Assembly (NCBI GenBank): GCA_023548195.1
Contig: JAJHZJ010000076.1
Coordinates: 992,248-1,056,247, forward strand
Direction: 5' to 3'
DNA length: 64,000 nt
Origin: Bettongia penicillata ogilbyi
Lineage: Eukaryota; Chordata; Mammalia; Diprotodontia; Potoroidae
Shown here: positions 1 through 12,604 of the stretch, one piece after another
Layout: every line of letters starts with the position of its first letter
Numbering within the stretch: position 1 is the stretch's first letter
Notes under the pieces: generated by a model
Told to the model about the DNA's origin: nothing
Seen by the model: the letters and a program-made list of their open reading frames with translations, nothing else
Database searches by the model: none
Position numbers and translations under genes: made by a program

Positions 1-1108
1 TCTTTTCCATCTGGTCAATTCTACTTTTTAGGTCATTGTTCTCTTCATTGGCTCATTTTCTCCCACATCCTCTTCTATAATTGACATGTTCCTTTTCTCT
101 TCTATTGGCCAATCCAAATTGTATGAGATAGTACCTCAGAATTGTTTCAACTTGCATTTCACAAATCAGTCTTAAGATAAAGTCTTTTATTTTCATGTGG
201 TTATAGATAGCTTTGATTGCTTCATCTGAAAATTGTTCATATCTTTTTATTATTTATCAGTTGGGGAATGACTCTTATTTTTGTAAATCTGACTCAGTTT
301 TCCACATATTTGAGAAATTAAGCCTTTAGCAAAGAATTTTTTCCACAGTATTATTGCTAACTGTATTTCCCTCCATCCCACACCACCATTTATTCTATTT
401 TCTCTCTTCTTTCACAATTCTCAAAAGTGTTCTGTTTTGTACAAGCCCTTCCCCAAATCTGTCCCTCTTTCTATCACTACCTCCCTTATTTTATGTCCTG
501 GCCTCCATACTTTCCACTAGTAAGAGATAGATTTCTATACCCAATTGAATGTGTATGTTATTCCCTCTTTGAGCTAGTTCTGATGATAGTAAAGTCGACA
601 CACTCCTCACTTCTCCCACTTTGCCCTCCACTGTAAAAGTTTTTTATTGCCTCTTTTATGTGAGATCATTTACCTTATTCAGCCTCTCCCTTTTCCTTTC
701 TCCCAGTTCCTTTATCTCTCATCCTTTAACTTAAAAAATCATATCTTCATATTCAACTCACAACTGTGTCTTTTGTCTATAGACATGCATGACTGCATGT
801 TCTTTTAACTGCCCGAATATTGAGAAAGTTCTTGTGAATTACAAGTACATTACTCCAATGTCTGAATGGAAACAGTTTAACCTTATTCAATGCTTTATTA
901 TTTCTCTTTCTTTATTTTTACTTTTTTATGAACTTCCTCAGTATTTTATTTGAAAGTCAAATTTCCTTTTCAGCTTTGGCCTTATCAGAAATGTTTGAAA
1001 GTCCTCTATTTCATTGAATGTCGATTTTCCCCTAAAAGACTATGCTCAGGTTTTGTGGGTAGGTGATTATTGGTTGTAATCTTAGCTCCTTTGCTTCTAG
1101 AATATCTT
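1..1108 (-). mobile_element. Internally deleted L1, copy A, 3' part
   Basis: This is an old L1 read from high to low coordinates, and it runs off the left edge of the window. Positions about 1-345 are the complement of the ORF2 C-terminal region, the part just before the 3' UTR. Positions about 350-960 are the pyrimidine-rich complement of the spacer that follows ORF1. Positions about 960-1108 are the end of ORF1. Between spacer and ORF2 tail the endonuclease and reverse-transcriptase parts are absent, with a junction at about 341-350 that also occurs at 14999-15012 and 22310-22320. Reading frames are broken throughout, so it is a fossil. The element continues at 2534 beyond a retrocopy inserted into ORF1. 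Confidence 0.75.
1098..1108. repeat. Target-site duplication of the SLC25A6 retrocopy, left
   Basis: The 11-mer TAGAATATCTT occurs here and again, exactly, at 2534-2544. It flanks the retrocopy and duplicates host L1 sequence that is single-copy in the other L1 copies of the window. The following T run is the retrocopy's poly(A) tail in minus orientation. Confidence 0.85.
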
Positions 1109-2533
1109 TTTTTAGAGTTCTGTGTCATTATTGTTTATCAGCAATATGCCCACACAGATCATAATAATTGCCAAATAGTTGTGCAAAGTAGTATATATTG
1201 TGCTTAAGTACAAATGGGAGACATGATTTTTTAAATAAATAAACACAAATTTACAGTCCTACAATAGAGCATCTAAATTAGATGATTTAAGTTGATCTGC
1301 CTCCTTGGACCCACAGAAATTGTTATTTTTCCAAAAATCAGTAGAATCAATATACTGAGTCATCATCAGTTCCACTGTGTAAATAATGGATCACAATAAA
1401 TGAGTCCCTTTTTCTAAGAATTTTTTCTGGTTCCCTACAAACATCATCTGCCCTGGATAAAAAGACAACAGAAATTTCTTGAAGGTCAGTGGTCCAAGAT
1501 GCTAAGTATGGTTAAGTATTCTACATGATCTACATTCACTGCCTTAGTTAGGATGTACTTAGATTATTTTCTTCAATTCATCATACAGGACAAGCATGAA
1601 ACCTCCACCCATTCCTCTAAGAACACTGGACAAGATACCCTTGAGGAAAGCTTTGCCATCCTCATCTTTAGCAATTTTCTTCCAGCAATCAATTGTCCCA
1701 CTGTACACAATATCAGCTCCTTTGCCCAGACTGCACCATCATTTGCCACCTTACTGTATCAAAGGGATGAGACTACACCTGCTAGAGCAATCACTGATTG
1801 TACAATCATCCAACTTATCACAATGTGAGTGTTTTTCAAATCTTGGAGCCTACCTTTTGCTATATCATAGATGCCAAAGTAAGTTGCTCTATAGATAATG
1901 ATATACACTGAGACATTGAAATTTTGTTATAAACCATGGATTCCATCAGACTTGGTGATTTTCAGAAGGTAGTCTCCTAGGCCTTTGAATTCTCTCTCAG
2001 CAACAGATTTCCCAACATCAACTGCCAACTGGGTTCTCACAAATCCAAGGGGTAGACAAAGCAGAGAGGAGTGAATCCAGCTGCACCACCAGAGGCAAAA
2101 TTGCCAGCAAAATATTTCCAAAACTGTGTGTGTTTCTCTACTCCTCCCAAAAACACCTGCTTATACCTATCCTTAAAGGAAAAGTTAAGTGCATAAGTGG
2201 GAAAATGTCATGACATTTGTTGTTGCCCCTCCAGAAGGAAAGAACCCCTTGTTCCTTTGGAATTCGGACTATACAATCTGTTATGCCTTTGTACTGCTTA
2301 TCTGCAGCAATTTGTTTACTTGCATGCTGCACATACAACATTAGCTTAACTCTCTTGATGGGGAAAACCACCATTTTTGAGATAGCAGTGGCAATGCCTT
2401 GGTGAAGGAGATGACCTGTCCCTTCATGGTTGTTGGAATTGGGAGAAAGAAACTGAAGTAAGAGAGGGCCAAAAGCTGGGGAACTCGCTGCCTGAAAAGA
2501 GCTGTTGCTACAGTTCAGACTGAGAGGCATTTT
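1109..2533 (-). pseudogene. SLC25A6: Processed retrocopy of ADP/ATP translocase (SLC25A6-like)
   Basis: This is an intronless dead copy of the mitochondrial ADP/ATP carrier, which in its working form exchanges ADP and ATP across the inner membrane as a six-helix protein of about 298 residues. The ancestral start codon is at 2427-2425 (minus) and the stop at 1561-1559, so about 869 bases remain of the roughly 897 expected. Recognisable blocks in order are [25 protein letters not shown] with [40 protein letters not shown], and VLRGMGGGF with VLYDELKK. The KITKSDGI and DELKK forms fit SLC25A6 better than SLC25A4 or SLC25A5 as I remember those paralogues. Breaks include a deletion and frameshift about ten codons in, loss of the first RRMMM signature region by frameshift, and an in-frame stop at 1929-1927. 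Sequence at 2428-2533 and 1109-1558 looks like UTR. A short T run at the left end is the poly(A) tail. It cannot encode a carrier. Confidence 0.9.
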
Positions 2534-2544
2534 TAGAATATCTT
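2534..2544. repeat. Target-site duplication of the SLC25A6 retrocopy, right
   Basis: This is an exact match to the 11-mer at 1098-1108. The L1 ORF1 homology resumes in register from this point. Confidence 0.85.
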
Positions 2545-4350
2545 ATTCCAAGCTCTACAATACTTTAATGTAGAAGATGCTAAATCTGTGACTTCTTACT
2601 TCAATTGTTTCTTTCTGGATGCTTATGATATTTTCTCCTAGACCTGGGGCTCTGGAATTTAGCTGTAATATTCCTGGCAGTTTTTATTTTGGAATCTCTT
2701 TCAGGGGGCAATCAGTAGATTCTTTCAATGATTATTTCCAGAATATCAGGGCAGTTTTCTTTGATAATTTCTTGAAAGATGATATCTTGGTTGTATTTTG
2801 ATCACAACTTTCAGGAAGTCCAAAAATTTTAAATTTTCTCTCCTGAATCTATTTTCCAGGTCATTCATTTTCCCAATGAGATATTTCACAATATCTTCTA
2901 ATTTCCTCCCATTATTTTGATTTTTTTATTCTTTCTTGATTTCTTGTGAAGTCATTAGCTTCTTTTTACTGAATTCTAATTTTTAAGGAATTATTTTCTT
3001 CAGTGATCTTTTGTACATCCTTTTCCCATTTGGCCAATTTTGATTTTTAAGGAATTTTTTTTTCTTTCAGTGATTTTCTGTATCACTTCTTCCATTTGGG
3101 CAATTTTGATTTTTAAGGCATTCATCACCTCATTAGCTTTTGGTACCTCTTTTTTACGATTTGGCCTAATCTATTTTTAAGGTGGTATTTTCTTCAATAT
3201 TTTTTGTCTCCTTTATTAAGCTGATGACTTGTTTTTATGATTTTCTGTTATTATCTCATTTCTCTTCCCAATTTTTCCTCCACCTTTTTTTACTTGATTT
3301 TCAAAATCCCTTTTGAACTCTTCCTTGGCCTAAGACAAATGTATATTTTTCTTGGAAGTTTTGGATGTGGGAGCTTTGACTTTGTTTTCTTCTGAGTGTG
3401 TGTTTTGAGCTTCCTTTTTCACCACAGGAATTTTTTACGATCAGATTTTTTTCCTGTTGTTTATTCATTTTCTTCACCTATTCGTTGACTTTTAACTCTA
3501 TGTTAAAATAGGGTTCTGGTTCCAGGATTGAAGACACTCTGTCCCAAGCTTCAGGGGTTATGTGCAGCTGTTTTCAGAGATACTTCTATGGACCTGTAAG
3601 TTTTCAGTCCTTCTAGATATGATCTAGAGAGAGGTGTTTACTCCTATCCTGGTCTGTATTTACTTCTATGAGTGACCACAATCACTATTCTCTGCCCTGG
3701 AACTGTGTGAGAAGAGTCCCTGATCCACAGTAGCTACAAACTCTGGTATGGTAGTGTTTCTTCATGCCCTAGGACTGTCACCCAGGTTCTCAACCCAGAT
3801 CAGAGTATGGGTAAAACAACAGAACCTTGCATTAAGGATGACAAAGAGACCCCAGTAATCTTTTTCTGATCAGTTGTTTTACTCCCTTACTCTCTGTGGG
3901 CTGAGAACTCTAGAAGTAGCCACTGCTGCTGCTAATTAAGGGACTCCCAATGTCTACTCTGGTTTGCTGGAACTGGGGTTGTGCTTGTATGGCCTATGTT
4001 AGACTGTGCTCTACTCTCCCTTAGGTACAACAGATCTTTCCTGTTGATCTTCTAAATTGCCTTTGACATCTATGTGCTGAGAGGTCTGGAAACTACCATT
4101 GCTGCCCCTGATTCATTTGCTCCAAGGCCTGCTATTGGTTTGCTGAGCCATGACTTCTCCTCTCTCTCAATCTGGTGCAACAAACTTTTCCTACAGCCTT
4201 TACAAGTTGTCTTGGGCTGGAAAGGTGCTTCATTCTTTCTTTTTGTGGCCACTCTATAATTTTTTAGATTCCTTATTTAAAGGCATTTAGAGGAGTTTGT
4301 GGGAGAGTCCCTACCTGCCTTTACATTGTCATCTTTGCCCTGCCTCTTAG
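2534..4350 (-). mobile_element. Internally deleted L1, copy A, 5' part (ORF1 and 5' UTR)
   Basis: This continues the minus-strand L1 interrupted by the retrocopy. Positions about 2545-3480 are the complement of a decayed ORF1, recognisable by alignment to the better-preserved ORF1 at 19856-20902, including the coiled-coil region with repeated Lys/Glu-rich blocks. Positions about 3480-4345 are a less AT-rich 5' UTR. The 5' end lies near 4345, where the minus strand reads like the usual L1 start with an AAGATG core. No ORF longer than about 60 codons remains in ORF1 frame. Confidence 0.75.
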
Positions 4351-4961
4351 GTGTACTTTCAGCAATAGAGTGTTATGTGTGATATATTAACTAATTTTTT
4401 TTCTACCTTAAATTTAGATGAAGATATTCTGTGATTCTATAAGCTTGAATAAGGAAATCAGGGAGAGAAAAAGGCCACCACAGTAGTAATTGTTTTGTAA
4501 CTTGTCTGGAACTTAAAAGTTTCTTAGTTCCAAAATTAGTTCCTGGACAACTAGTTCAGATAAAATTTAGCTCACTTTAGCCCTCTAGTATCAGTTGCTA
4601 GTAGGCCTAGAGACTAGATAACCACAGAGGAATGTGGGATCAAAAACTGAGGATTCATTAACATGTAAAGCCACTTTATTTATAGCAGTGATTCCTCTAC
4701 AGAAAGTCTTTACAAAATATGAATAGCTAAGAAAGGTATCTGTCCTTTTTTCACTTAAAAAACCTGAAACCTGTTTTTAAACAGCATCTAATGTTATTGT
4801 GAACTAATTGATTCATAGGTATTTGGAATGCATATGTTAATTATAAAAAAGAGTCCCTGAACTCCATCAAAATATATGGCATCTTAAAAAAAAAAAAACA
4901 ATAACCCAAATCCTTAAAAGATAAACTGGGAATATATATATCTATATCTCTGCATATAGAT

Positions 4962-5012
<51 letters not shown>

Positions 5013-5639
5013 TAGATGTATATCTATACACACAAAAATATATGTATGTTTGTTTAGGTACAAATACATATGCATATATACACATATATACACATATATA
5101 TATAAACATACACACATCTATGCATATATTCATGTTTATATATGTGCATCTGCAAAGAATTTGGATTCCATGTTGTAAAAAACCTTATAAATTAATTATA
5201 GTACTTGAAAATCATTTTGACTTATACTAGAAACCAGTGAAGATTATCTGATTGCTGATAAAAACTGTGGCAGTGGCATTTTGTGTCAGATGAAATTTCT
5301 AAGCCTCATAAACTGCTGATATGAATTGATGATTCATCACATTCCATTTTCTTTCTCTAATCTCCAATGTGTAGGGTATAACTTGATTGTGTTCTTTTTT
5401 TCTCTCAACTAGGAGTAAAATTCATAGGTTTCACAAATGGAAATATACAACTTAATGAAAACTATTCTAGCAGAGGTCCTGATACTCTTGGGAAGTGAAA
5501 TTTACCATTTAAGGACTCTTTCTTCTCTTTGATGCTCATTAGAGCACTGGAGTGGCAACACACAAAATAGTACCTTGTTAAACTGAAATACTTATTAGAG
5601 ATCCATGCTGTGCTTAATTTTTTGATGATCAATACTTAT
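4351..5639. other. Unclassified AT-rich DNA with a microsatellite
   Basis: Apart from the simple repeat at about 4930-5110 I recognise no gene or repeat family here. No open frame looks like a conserved protein. Confidence 0.5.
4930..5115. repeat. Compound microsatellite (TAGA)n with (TA)n and (ATACAC)n parts
   Basis: A run of about 13 GATA/TAGA tetramers at about 4963-5010 is flanked by TA- and CATATA-rich stretches. It produces spurious low-complexity ORFs on both strands. Confidence 0.95.
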
Positions 5640-5830
5640 GGTCAAATGACCATAGAATCAGAGGTAGAAATTACGTGAGTCCAACTTCTTCAATTTATAG
5701 AAAAGTACACTGAGTCACAAAGAAGTTATTTTTTCCAGCATGTCCCATTTTTTTCTGAAGTCAGATTTAAGGCCAGATTTTCCAGATTCTAAGGGCAAAA
5801 TCCTTGCTATACCACATTGCTTTAATATTT
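5640..5830 (-). mobile_element. MIR-like CORE-SINE, antisense
   Basis: Reading on the plus strand, the order is an AGAATCAGAGG-type block, then a diverged 'ttatagaaaagtacactgag' block and a terminal block resembling the complement of a tRNA-like head. This is the usual look of an old MIR/CORE-SINE in reverse. It is highly diverged. Confidence 0.55.
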
Positions 5831-5909
5831 AAGCACTCAGAGAATTTTACTTCATAGTGAAAAAAGAATTCAACTTCCAGACCCAAAACTGTTCATTTTC
5901 AGGTCTCTA

Positions 5910-6110
5910 GTCAGGCATAATGGTGTACTGAAGAGAGCACTGAATTTTGAATCCAAAGACTTGGCTTTAAATCCTGTATTAGTTATTTATTAGTTGCCTG
6001 ACATTGAATAGTTTTCTTAATCTTGATGGATCTAGTTTCCTCATATGTGAAATAAATGAGTTGGTCTATCCTATATCAGTAGTTCCGACTTAGTGATCCA
6101 TGTACCACTA
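5910..6110 (+). mobile_element. tRNA-headed CORE-SINE (MIR/MAR1-like)
   Basis: The order matches the family: a 'gagagcactgaattttgaat' head, a box-B-like segment, a 'gttgcctgac' block and a 'tttcctcatatgtgaaat' core. It is old and truncated. Confidence 0.6.
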
Positions 6111-7594
6111 GGAATTCACAACCATGGTCCAAGGACTCTTGATAAAAAAGATGATTACAGGCACTTTAGGTAGAAGAAATAATTATCAAAATATTATGGT
6201 TGTATATTAAATCATTTTTGTTGTTGGAAGAGGTTCATTGAACTACAAAAAAAAAACATTGGGAATCACGGAACTAAATGATCTCCAAGATTCCTTAAAG
6301 TTCTAAATCCTATAAGTGGTATTTTCTTTTCATATACTCAACCATTAAAATATGATCAATAATAATACAAGAAAGTTCTCTCAAGATTAATTCTGAAATT
6401 CTTCCCATGTGCCAAATATGAGTCCCGATTCTAAAGTACTGGTAAGATGGAATAAATATAATCACCCCTCCATCAATTATTATATCAAAATACACAAACC
6501 ATAAATATCAATAAATCTAACCTGTATTTTGTTCAACTCCAATATTTCTCTGATACTCATTAATTCATGAAATTATAGCTTATAAACCACTACTTTATTA
6601 AATTGAATGTCTCCATACAGATGCAATATCAGTGGGCTGAAGGAAAAACAGAAGGGTGTTTGCTCTTCCTGACTGGTTGATCCACCATAATTTAACAATG
6701 ATCAGCTTTTGAAGTGCTTTCCTTGTCCTTTCATACTAATCACAATTCTCTGGCATGCACATTGTGCTCTCCGATTATGAGATGCTAAATCTGTGTTTAA
6801 TTACATTAATCACTTAGCATGTTATTCTCCAAATGAGTCACCTTTGGTGTTAATTCAGAAATATTAAAGAGAAATAAAAATAACTGGGGTTGAAAGACAA
6901 TCTCTTCAAAAAGTATGTTCTTTAAGAACTTAATCTAATATTTTCACTCTCATCATCAACACTCCTTGCACAGAATTAAAAGAGAAAGAAATATTAATTT
7001 AATATTGGGGCATGTGAATAGCTTGTTTGTGATGTTAAATTCCTATACCCCACTGTGCTAATTGGCTGCCTGTTGAGTCCAAAGAAATTACCACCAAAAG
7101 GCCTACAATGTCTATTACTGTTCAAGGAATTACATTAAAAAAGTCCTATTGTATATACTTGTAATACTATACAATGAATGCAAATGTGCAATAGAATGTT
7201 TGTGGTTGAAAAATTTAGAAAAGTAGAGTTCTAACATAATGACCAAAATTTTCAGGAGACCTAATATAAATTCCTCATCACAAGCTAGGAACCTTTGGAA
7301 GTTAATACTCTGCAACAAAAAGAGAGAACTTTAATTACAACACAGCAACACATCTCAAGCAGAGAAATGTGATTAATGTCAAGAGACTATGAAGGTATCT
7401 TTGGGTGTTTGTTTTCATGGTAGCTTTTTGTATCATCTAATTCTTAAATAATAAGGTGATAACTTAATAGAACCTCAGGGTTCTGAAAGAGTTAATGAAG
7501 TATCATGTTGGCTTCTGTCTTTTTCTGAACCAGGTACCATCCTTTTACAGTATTAGATTTTAATAGATGAATTGAATACATAAAACAGAACTAT
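6111..7594. other. Unclassified AT-rich DNA
   Basis: I see no gene, recognisable repeat family or strong structure in this stretch. The longest open frames are about 60 codons and lack any familiar motif. Confidence 0.5.
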
Positions 7595-7665
7595 CCTTAG
7601 TAGGATTATAGGATTTAGAGCTAGAAATCATCTTTGAGATTGTCCCATCTAGTTCCCACTTTTTT
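7595..7665 (-). mobile_element. SINE fragment, antisense
   Basis: The short stretch 'aggatttagagctagaaatc' followed by 'cccatctagttccc' resembles the reversed 3' portion of the marsupial MIR-type SINE. Confidence 0.4.
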
Positions 7666-7734
7666 TATTTTTTGTCTGCAAATTGTAAAATACAGTTCAG
7701 TGCCTGTATGCGTAGCTTTTTCAGAACCACTGGA

Positions 7735-7925
7735 TTAAAGCTTCTAGGACAGGCATCTGGATTGGGCAAGAAGTCAGAAATACCTGAGTTCAAATCTTAC
7801 CCAAGACAAGTCCTGGTTTTATGGCCCTTGGCAAGTCACTTACCTTCTCAGACATTACATTCCTCATCAGCAATATGAGGAGATGGGATTGAGTGACCTC
7901 TGACAGCCCTTCCAGATCCAAGGTT
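7735..7925 (+). mobile_element. tRNA-headed CORE-SINE
   Basis: Typical ordered blocks are present: 'acctgagttcaaatctta' (box B region), 'ggcaagtcacttac', 'attcctcatc', 'gagatgggattgagtgacct' and 'cccttccagatccaag'. The copy is moderately diverged. Confidence 0.75.
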
Positions 7926-9010
7926 CAAGAAGTTTAATGTGAAAATAATGTCAATTAACAGGCAAATTGCTACTCTGAACTTCATTCAGATTGACAATAA
8001 GAAAGAGGTTGGTGAAGTGGAAGCAAAAGGAAGCTGGAGGGAAAGTTACCATGTCATATTAATTCTAACTTACAAGCAATCCAGATGTGTTCAGACAAAC
8101 ATAAACACTGATGCAAAAGCTGCCAAAAAGAAAAAAGAAAGATGCAACTCAATAAGAATGTGTCTGAGACCAAGTCATTTGAGGAAAGAACATTGCATCT
8201 AGGGCTCTATCAAACTCAATGGTATAAAAATCAAAGATATCAACAATTGCATCTATTTAAAGAATAAGAGAAATTCCTTTGAGAAATGGCAAGAATTCAG
8301 TACAAGGGACAAGATAAAAACAAAATTATGGCTGAATGTTAATATTCAGTGTAAATAGGGAGAAGATTCCATGATATAATGCACAAAAGTTGGTCAAGTC
8401 AACTAATAGATTAGACCATTTTATTAATAATTCAAATACCAATGGAAAATAGGTAATATCTCCTTATGTCACCAAACTTGAAATGAAGAAGTAAGACTAA
8501 TGTGACCAAGAATGGTGATGATTTGATAGGACTAGGGGAAGTGAGCTAGATAGCAAACACTTAAAACTAAAAGACAACCAATTGATTGACCACAAGTTAT
8601 CAACTGGTAATCCAAGATTTTGTGGTTTAACTTTTTGACCAGAACTGGAATATGCACAGAGATGTCCAGGCTGGCTAAACATTGATCTATGGGGCAAGAA
8701 CAGCCACAACAGAATTAGTCATAATTTAGAAAGAAATTCCCATGAGAACAGCCTAACCTGAGGGAAAATAAAATGAAATCTACCAGATTTATATGACTAT
8801 CTGCCACTGTGATAACCAAAAGCAATAGGGAATCACTGAAGATATTTTTGAGTAGTGCAGTAAAATCATCAGGTCTGTATTACGTTTTATACAAATTTGT
8901 GAAGGAAGAAGTAAAGGTAAAAGTAAAGAGATGAAGTGGTCCTTTAACAAGGAACAATATTAAATATATACTACAGAATTTAATAGCAATAAAATTACCA
9001 AGAGGTAAAT
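7926..9010. other. Unclassified DNA with a possible L2-like remnant
   Basis: Most of this stretch shows nothing recognisable. A block at about 8820-8900 ('aatagggaatcactgaaga' onward) resembles the same repeat seen at about 53220-53300, possibly an L2-related LINE 3' region. Confidence 0.35.
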
Positions 9011-9014
9011 GGAT

Positions 9015-9280
9015 TTGGACAAAGGGGTGTTGGGCCTGGAATAAGGAGGATTTATCTTCCTGAGTTCACATCAGACCTTGGACATTTAATAGTTGTGTGA
9101 TTCTGGGTAAATCACTTAATTCTGTTTGCCTTAGTTTTCTCATCTGTAAATTTAAGTTTTTTAAAAAATGTATTGACAAATCATTCCAGTATCTCTGCAA
9201 AGCAAACCCCAAATGGGGTCATGAAGAGCCAAATACAACTGAGAAATATCTGAACAAGATGGACTTGGGCACTCTTTTCC
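9015..9280 (+). mobile_element. Marsupial SINE (MAR1/WSINE1-like), near full length
   Basis: The head 'gttgtgtgattctgggtaaa' and core 'tttctcatctgtaaattta' are followed by the diagnostic tail blocks 'tcattccagtatctctgcaa', 'ccccaaatggggtcatgaag' and 'acaactgagaaatatctgaa'. The tail is characteristic of a widespread marsupial SINE. An ORF spans it but is not a gene. Confidence 0.8.
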
Positions 9281-11282
9281 AACTTAATTTATGATTAATG
9301 GCATATGTTTGTGTAACAATCTCTTCATACAAGAAGCATATTTTATATAATAATAATAGAAATCATAACCAATTAATATAATAAAGGGATTCCAAATCTG
9401 TAAATTTAGCCTAATTAATAGAATAATCTAATCTTAGTGTTATACAGCTACAAATGTAATCTTAAGTTATGAGGAAAAATATTTAGGTGACAATGAACAT
9501 GTCTCATTTTTTGGCACAAATGCAAAGTTATATAACAAAAACAACACAAAAAACTGTATCAGAGGGCCTGTCCCTTAATAGACTAGGAACTGTGATTAAG
9601 TCTATTTATTTCTCCAAATTTAATTTTTTATCATTAAAATGATCATAATCCCACTTATGCTTCCTATGTCTTTGAATAATTTTTAAACAAACAATATGTG
9701 GAAAAAACATTTATTAAACATATGTTATGTACAAAGCACTGCACTAAATGATGAGGTTAAAAATAGTAAAGTAAGTCCCTGTTCTCCAGTAGCACTCATT
9801 GCAATGGCAGAGACAAGATATATGAAAATTTTCAAGTACAAGTCACATGAAAATATCTCATCTTCCTTAGGGCATAGAGACAAAGCAGATAGTAAGGCCT
9901 CTATCTTCTTTCATGTCATTTACAATGATAAAAAACTATATCAGTTTCTAACGCTGAACAATGAGACAATGCCAAGGATATTAATGGCAAAGACTTTCTT
10001 TTCTGAGTGTTGAGTAACTGAGGCTATACCACCAATAGGAAAAGCCTCCATATTGCATTTCCACTGGAGTTATTTCCCCAAGATGATGACCAAGGGCACT
10101 GGAATGCTATTCCCAAGAATCTAAGGGTTTGGAGCTCTCAGGATGGTGGTGTTTTGATTTGCTTTGCATATGCTGCCTCCTGAAGGTGATAGTTGGTTGT
10201 CAGTTGATGAAGATGGCTGGCCTTTTCACAAGAGTTACTTCCTAAGATGATGATTTTGAGGGCTGGACTAGAAGCAAGATCAAAGTTTGGGAAGGAGGCG
10301 AGGTGGATAAATTTTGACACTCAGAGGCTTCCCAGACTTATGGCTCATTGTTGGCAACTGATCATCAGAATATGAAGGATGCATGAGAAATAAAAAAATT
10401 AGAAAAAATAAAAGAAGCAAATTTATTTAAACAAATATGCATAGTAAATATATGTAATGCAAAAACATATCAACAAAACTGAAAGTGAAATAAGAAACAT
10501 GAGAAAGCTTTGTAGAAAGAAAATTGTAGAAAGAAAAAGGTAAGGTTTCATTTGGGAAAACTGCTCTCTCTCTCTCCCTCTCTTTCTCTCTCTTTTTCTG
10601 TCTCCTCTTTCACATGCACACACACAAGCATGCACATGCAATATTTTTTATTTAAATATTCTCTCAGTTATGCTTTGTGGCTTTGATTCATGGAACATTG
10701 AGGTCGAAGAAGAATTAAAAGTCAGATTTATAAAAGGTATTATTACAGTTTTTGTTAAAACTTTTCTGAAAGCAAGAAGGTATGGGGGCAGCTGTATCCT
10801 TGGGTAAGCGGTGTAATATAAAGAGGATAGGGAGAAAGCAAAAACTGTCCATGTTTTTTTTACTTCCATCATTTCTTTTAAATGGGAAATAATCTTTCAC
10901 TTAATGAATACAAACTAAATATAGTAAAGAGGAAAGCAATGAGAAAGATACAAAACTGTAGTAAGAGGGGATGTGACTGCTTTTATTGAGTTCCCATCCT
11001 TTTAATGAGGGCAGTTATCTCCTTTGGTTACTTCTTCAGCTACCAAGCAGAGAAGCAGAGCAGAGAAGATCAGCACATCTTTACTTAGGGGAATCTCATT
11101 TCTTTAACAATTCTTTTTTGCTAAGATTTTAATTTCATTCTAAATATGAATTTAAACATTTCTTTAAGTTTTTGTTTCATTGTTTCTAGGAACTCATTCA
11201 TCCCTGATGTCCAAGCTGTGTTTTTCTTTGAGGCTTTGCTTACCATTGTTTGGGAGGCATTCCCTTCCATTAATTAAGTTTT
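9281..11282. other. Unclassified DNA with small repeats
   Basis: Positions about 9700-9800 resemble an L2/MIR-type 3' block ('catttattaaacatatgtta' then 'aaagcactgcactaaatgatg'). Positions about 10561-10625 are CT-rich followed by CA repeats. Otherwise I recognise no gene or repeat. A 105-codon open frame at 9696-10013 overlaps that repeat fragment and has no familiar motif. Confidence 0.45.
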
Positions 11283-11800
11283 GTGTCTTAGAGGCAGAAC
11301 CAAAATCGCAGAGCAAAGGTAGATAACCTGAGCTCTCCCTAAAATTCCTCCAAGTACCTTTTTAAATAATAAGTCTAAGTTAATTCTAGAGTGACAGAAC
11401 CCACAAAAAGATGGAGTGAAACAATTTTCCAGCCCGACAACTTAGAAGGTCATCAGGAAAAATCTGTTGCATCAGTTAAGAAAGGAGCAGAGTTCAGAAC
11501 AGGTCATAGAAATACAAACTGAGCCCGAACAAATCACTAGCAGGTCTCAGGTGACTGAGTCAGTGGTAGCAGTGGTGGTTTCCAGACCTCTAGCCCTATG
11601 GATTGTGAGATTGGAGTCTCTTTGCTTGCCCTGGGGCAGGATTCTATTGCTTTACCTATTCTTGGATCTGGATCATGATCCTGTGTCTTACTCCCAGTGC
11701 ATTAGCACAGTAGAGCTCGTGGCCCAAAGGGAGGAGGGACTCTGGTTGCTGTTCCAGGATTGAAAAGAGTTCTTATAGTCACTCATAAATCAGCGCACAG
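11283..11800 (+). mobile_element. L1-type 5' UTR fragment
   Basis: The start 'gaggcagaaccaaaatcgca' resembles the conserved L1 5' start (GGAGCCAAGATGG). It is followed by a less AT-rich segment with 'agaacccacaaaaagatgga' that recurs at about 12715-12745. It is a 5' UTR without a linked ORF1. The family is not certain. Confidence 0.5.
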
Positions 11801-12600
11801 TACAAAATAGCAGTAAACACACCTCTCTTAAATCATACCACCTTGAAAGAGGCAAGAATTTACAGATCGCTCAAATTACCTGTAACAGTAAGCACTCCAT
11901 CAAACACAGGGGGACTTGCTATCACAGGTTCTGAGATCTGCATTCATAAAAGGAAAGGCAACTTTTGAGGGATTAACAATCACTTAATCAAGCAAATGTA
12001 TTAATCCTTTAGACAAACACAAAAATCATTCACCTAGTTCAGGGGAGTCAACACCCTGAACCCCAAAGTAAACAACAGACATGGCTTCCTCTATCTGACC
12101 ATAATTCAACAGACAGGTGCAGCTGTCTGACCAGTTACCAGAGAGGAAAGCATGACATCTGGGTCCTCAAAACCTAAGAGTTTTTTAGTAGCTTCCCAGA
12201 GTCCTCATCTTGTCCAACAAATACTCGTAAAAAAAACTAAGTCCCAAAGTAAAACCTCACCCTCAGAGGTTTTATGAATTTTTAGAGCCAGATGGCATAA
12301 CTCTCTGACCCGGTACCTCAATAGTAGAAAATAAAAGTTACTTGGGACCCTCCTATATGTCCCCTAATCAAGCTTCCAACAATGATTAGGCCTATCAGTG
12401 GGTGAGAAAGATACTCACCAGTCACAATAGAATAGCAGCATTACATTTCTTGATTATGCCAAACAAAAACAGCAAAAGAATCTATTTTACTTGACATTAC
12501 ATTACCTCTGAAACTAGTTGTATAATAAAATGTGGAAATTTGAATAGTGTCCCTTCCACTTGGGAAGTAGAATCCCATATTAGCATAGAGTTAAAAGTTA
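11801..12600. other. Unidentified segment, possible dispersed repeat
   Basis: This is non-microsatellite DNA lacking long ORFs. Its composition resembles the preceding L1-type UTR more than the AT-rich background, and it may be LTR-like or further 5' UTR. I cannot name it. Confidence 0.3.
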
Positions 12601-12604
12601 AAAA

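Noticed and set aside
1559..2427. A working ADP/ATP carrier gene
   Set aside because: It is intronless, frameshifted, contains stops, and is flanked by target-site duplications inside an L1.
4955..5012. Short repeated units that could suggest a CRISPR-like array
   Set aside because: It is a plain (TAGA)n microsatellite without spacers, in vertebrate DNA.
9015..9100. tRNA-like segments with box A/B character
   Set aside because: They are heads of tRNA-derived SINEs, diverged and attached to SINE cores. No intact tRNA gene was recognised in the window.
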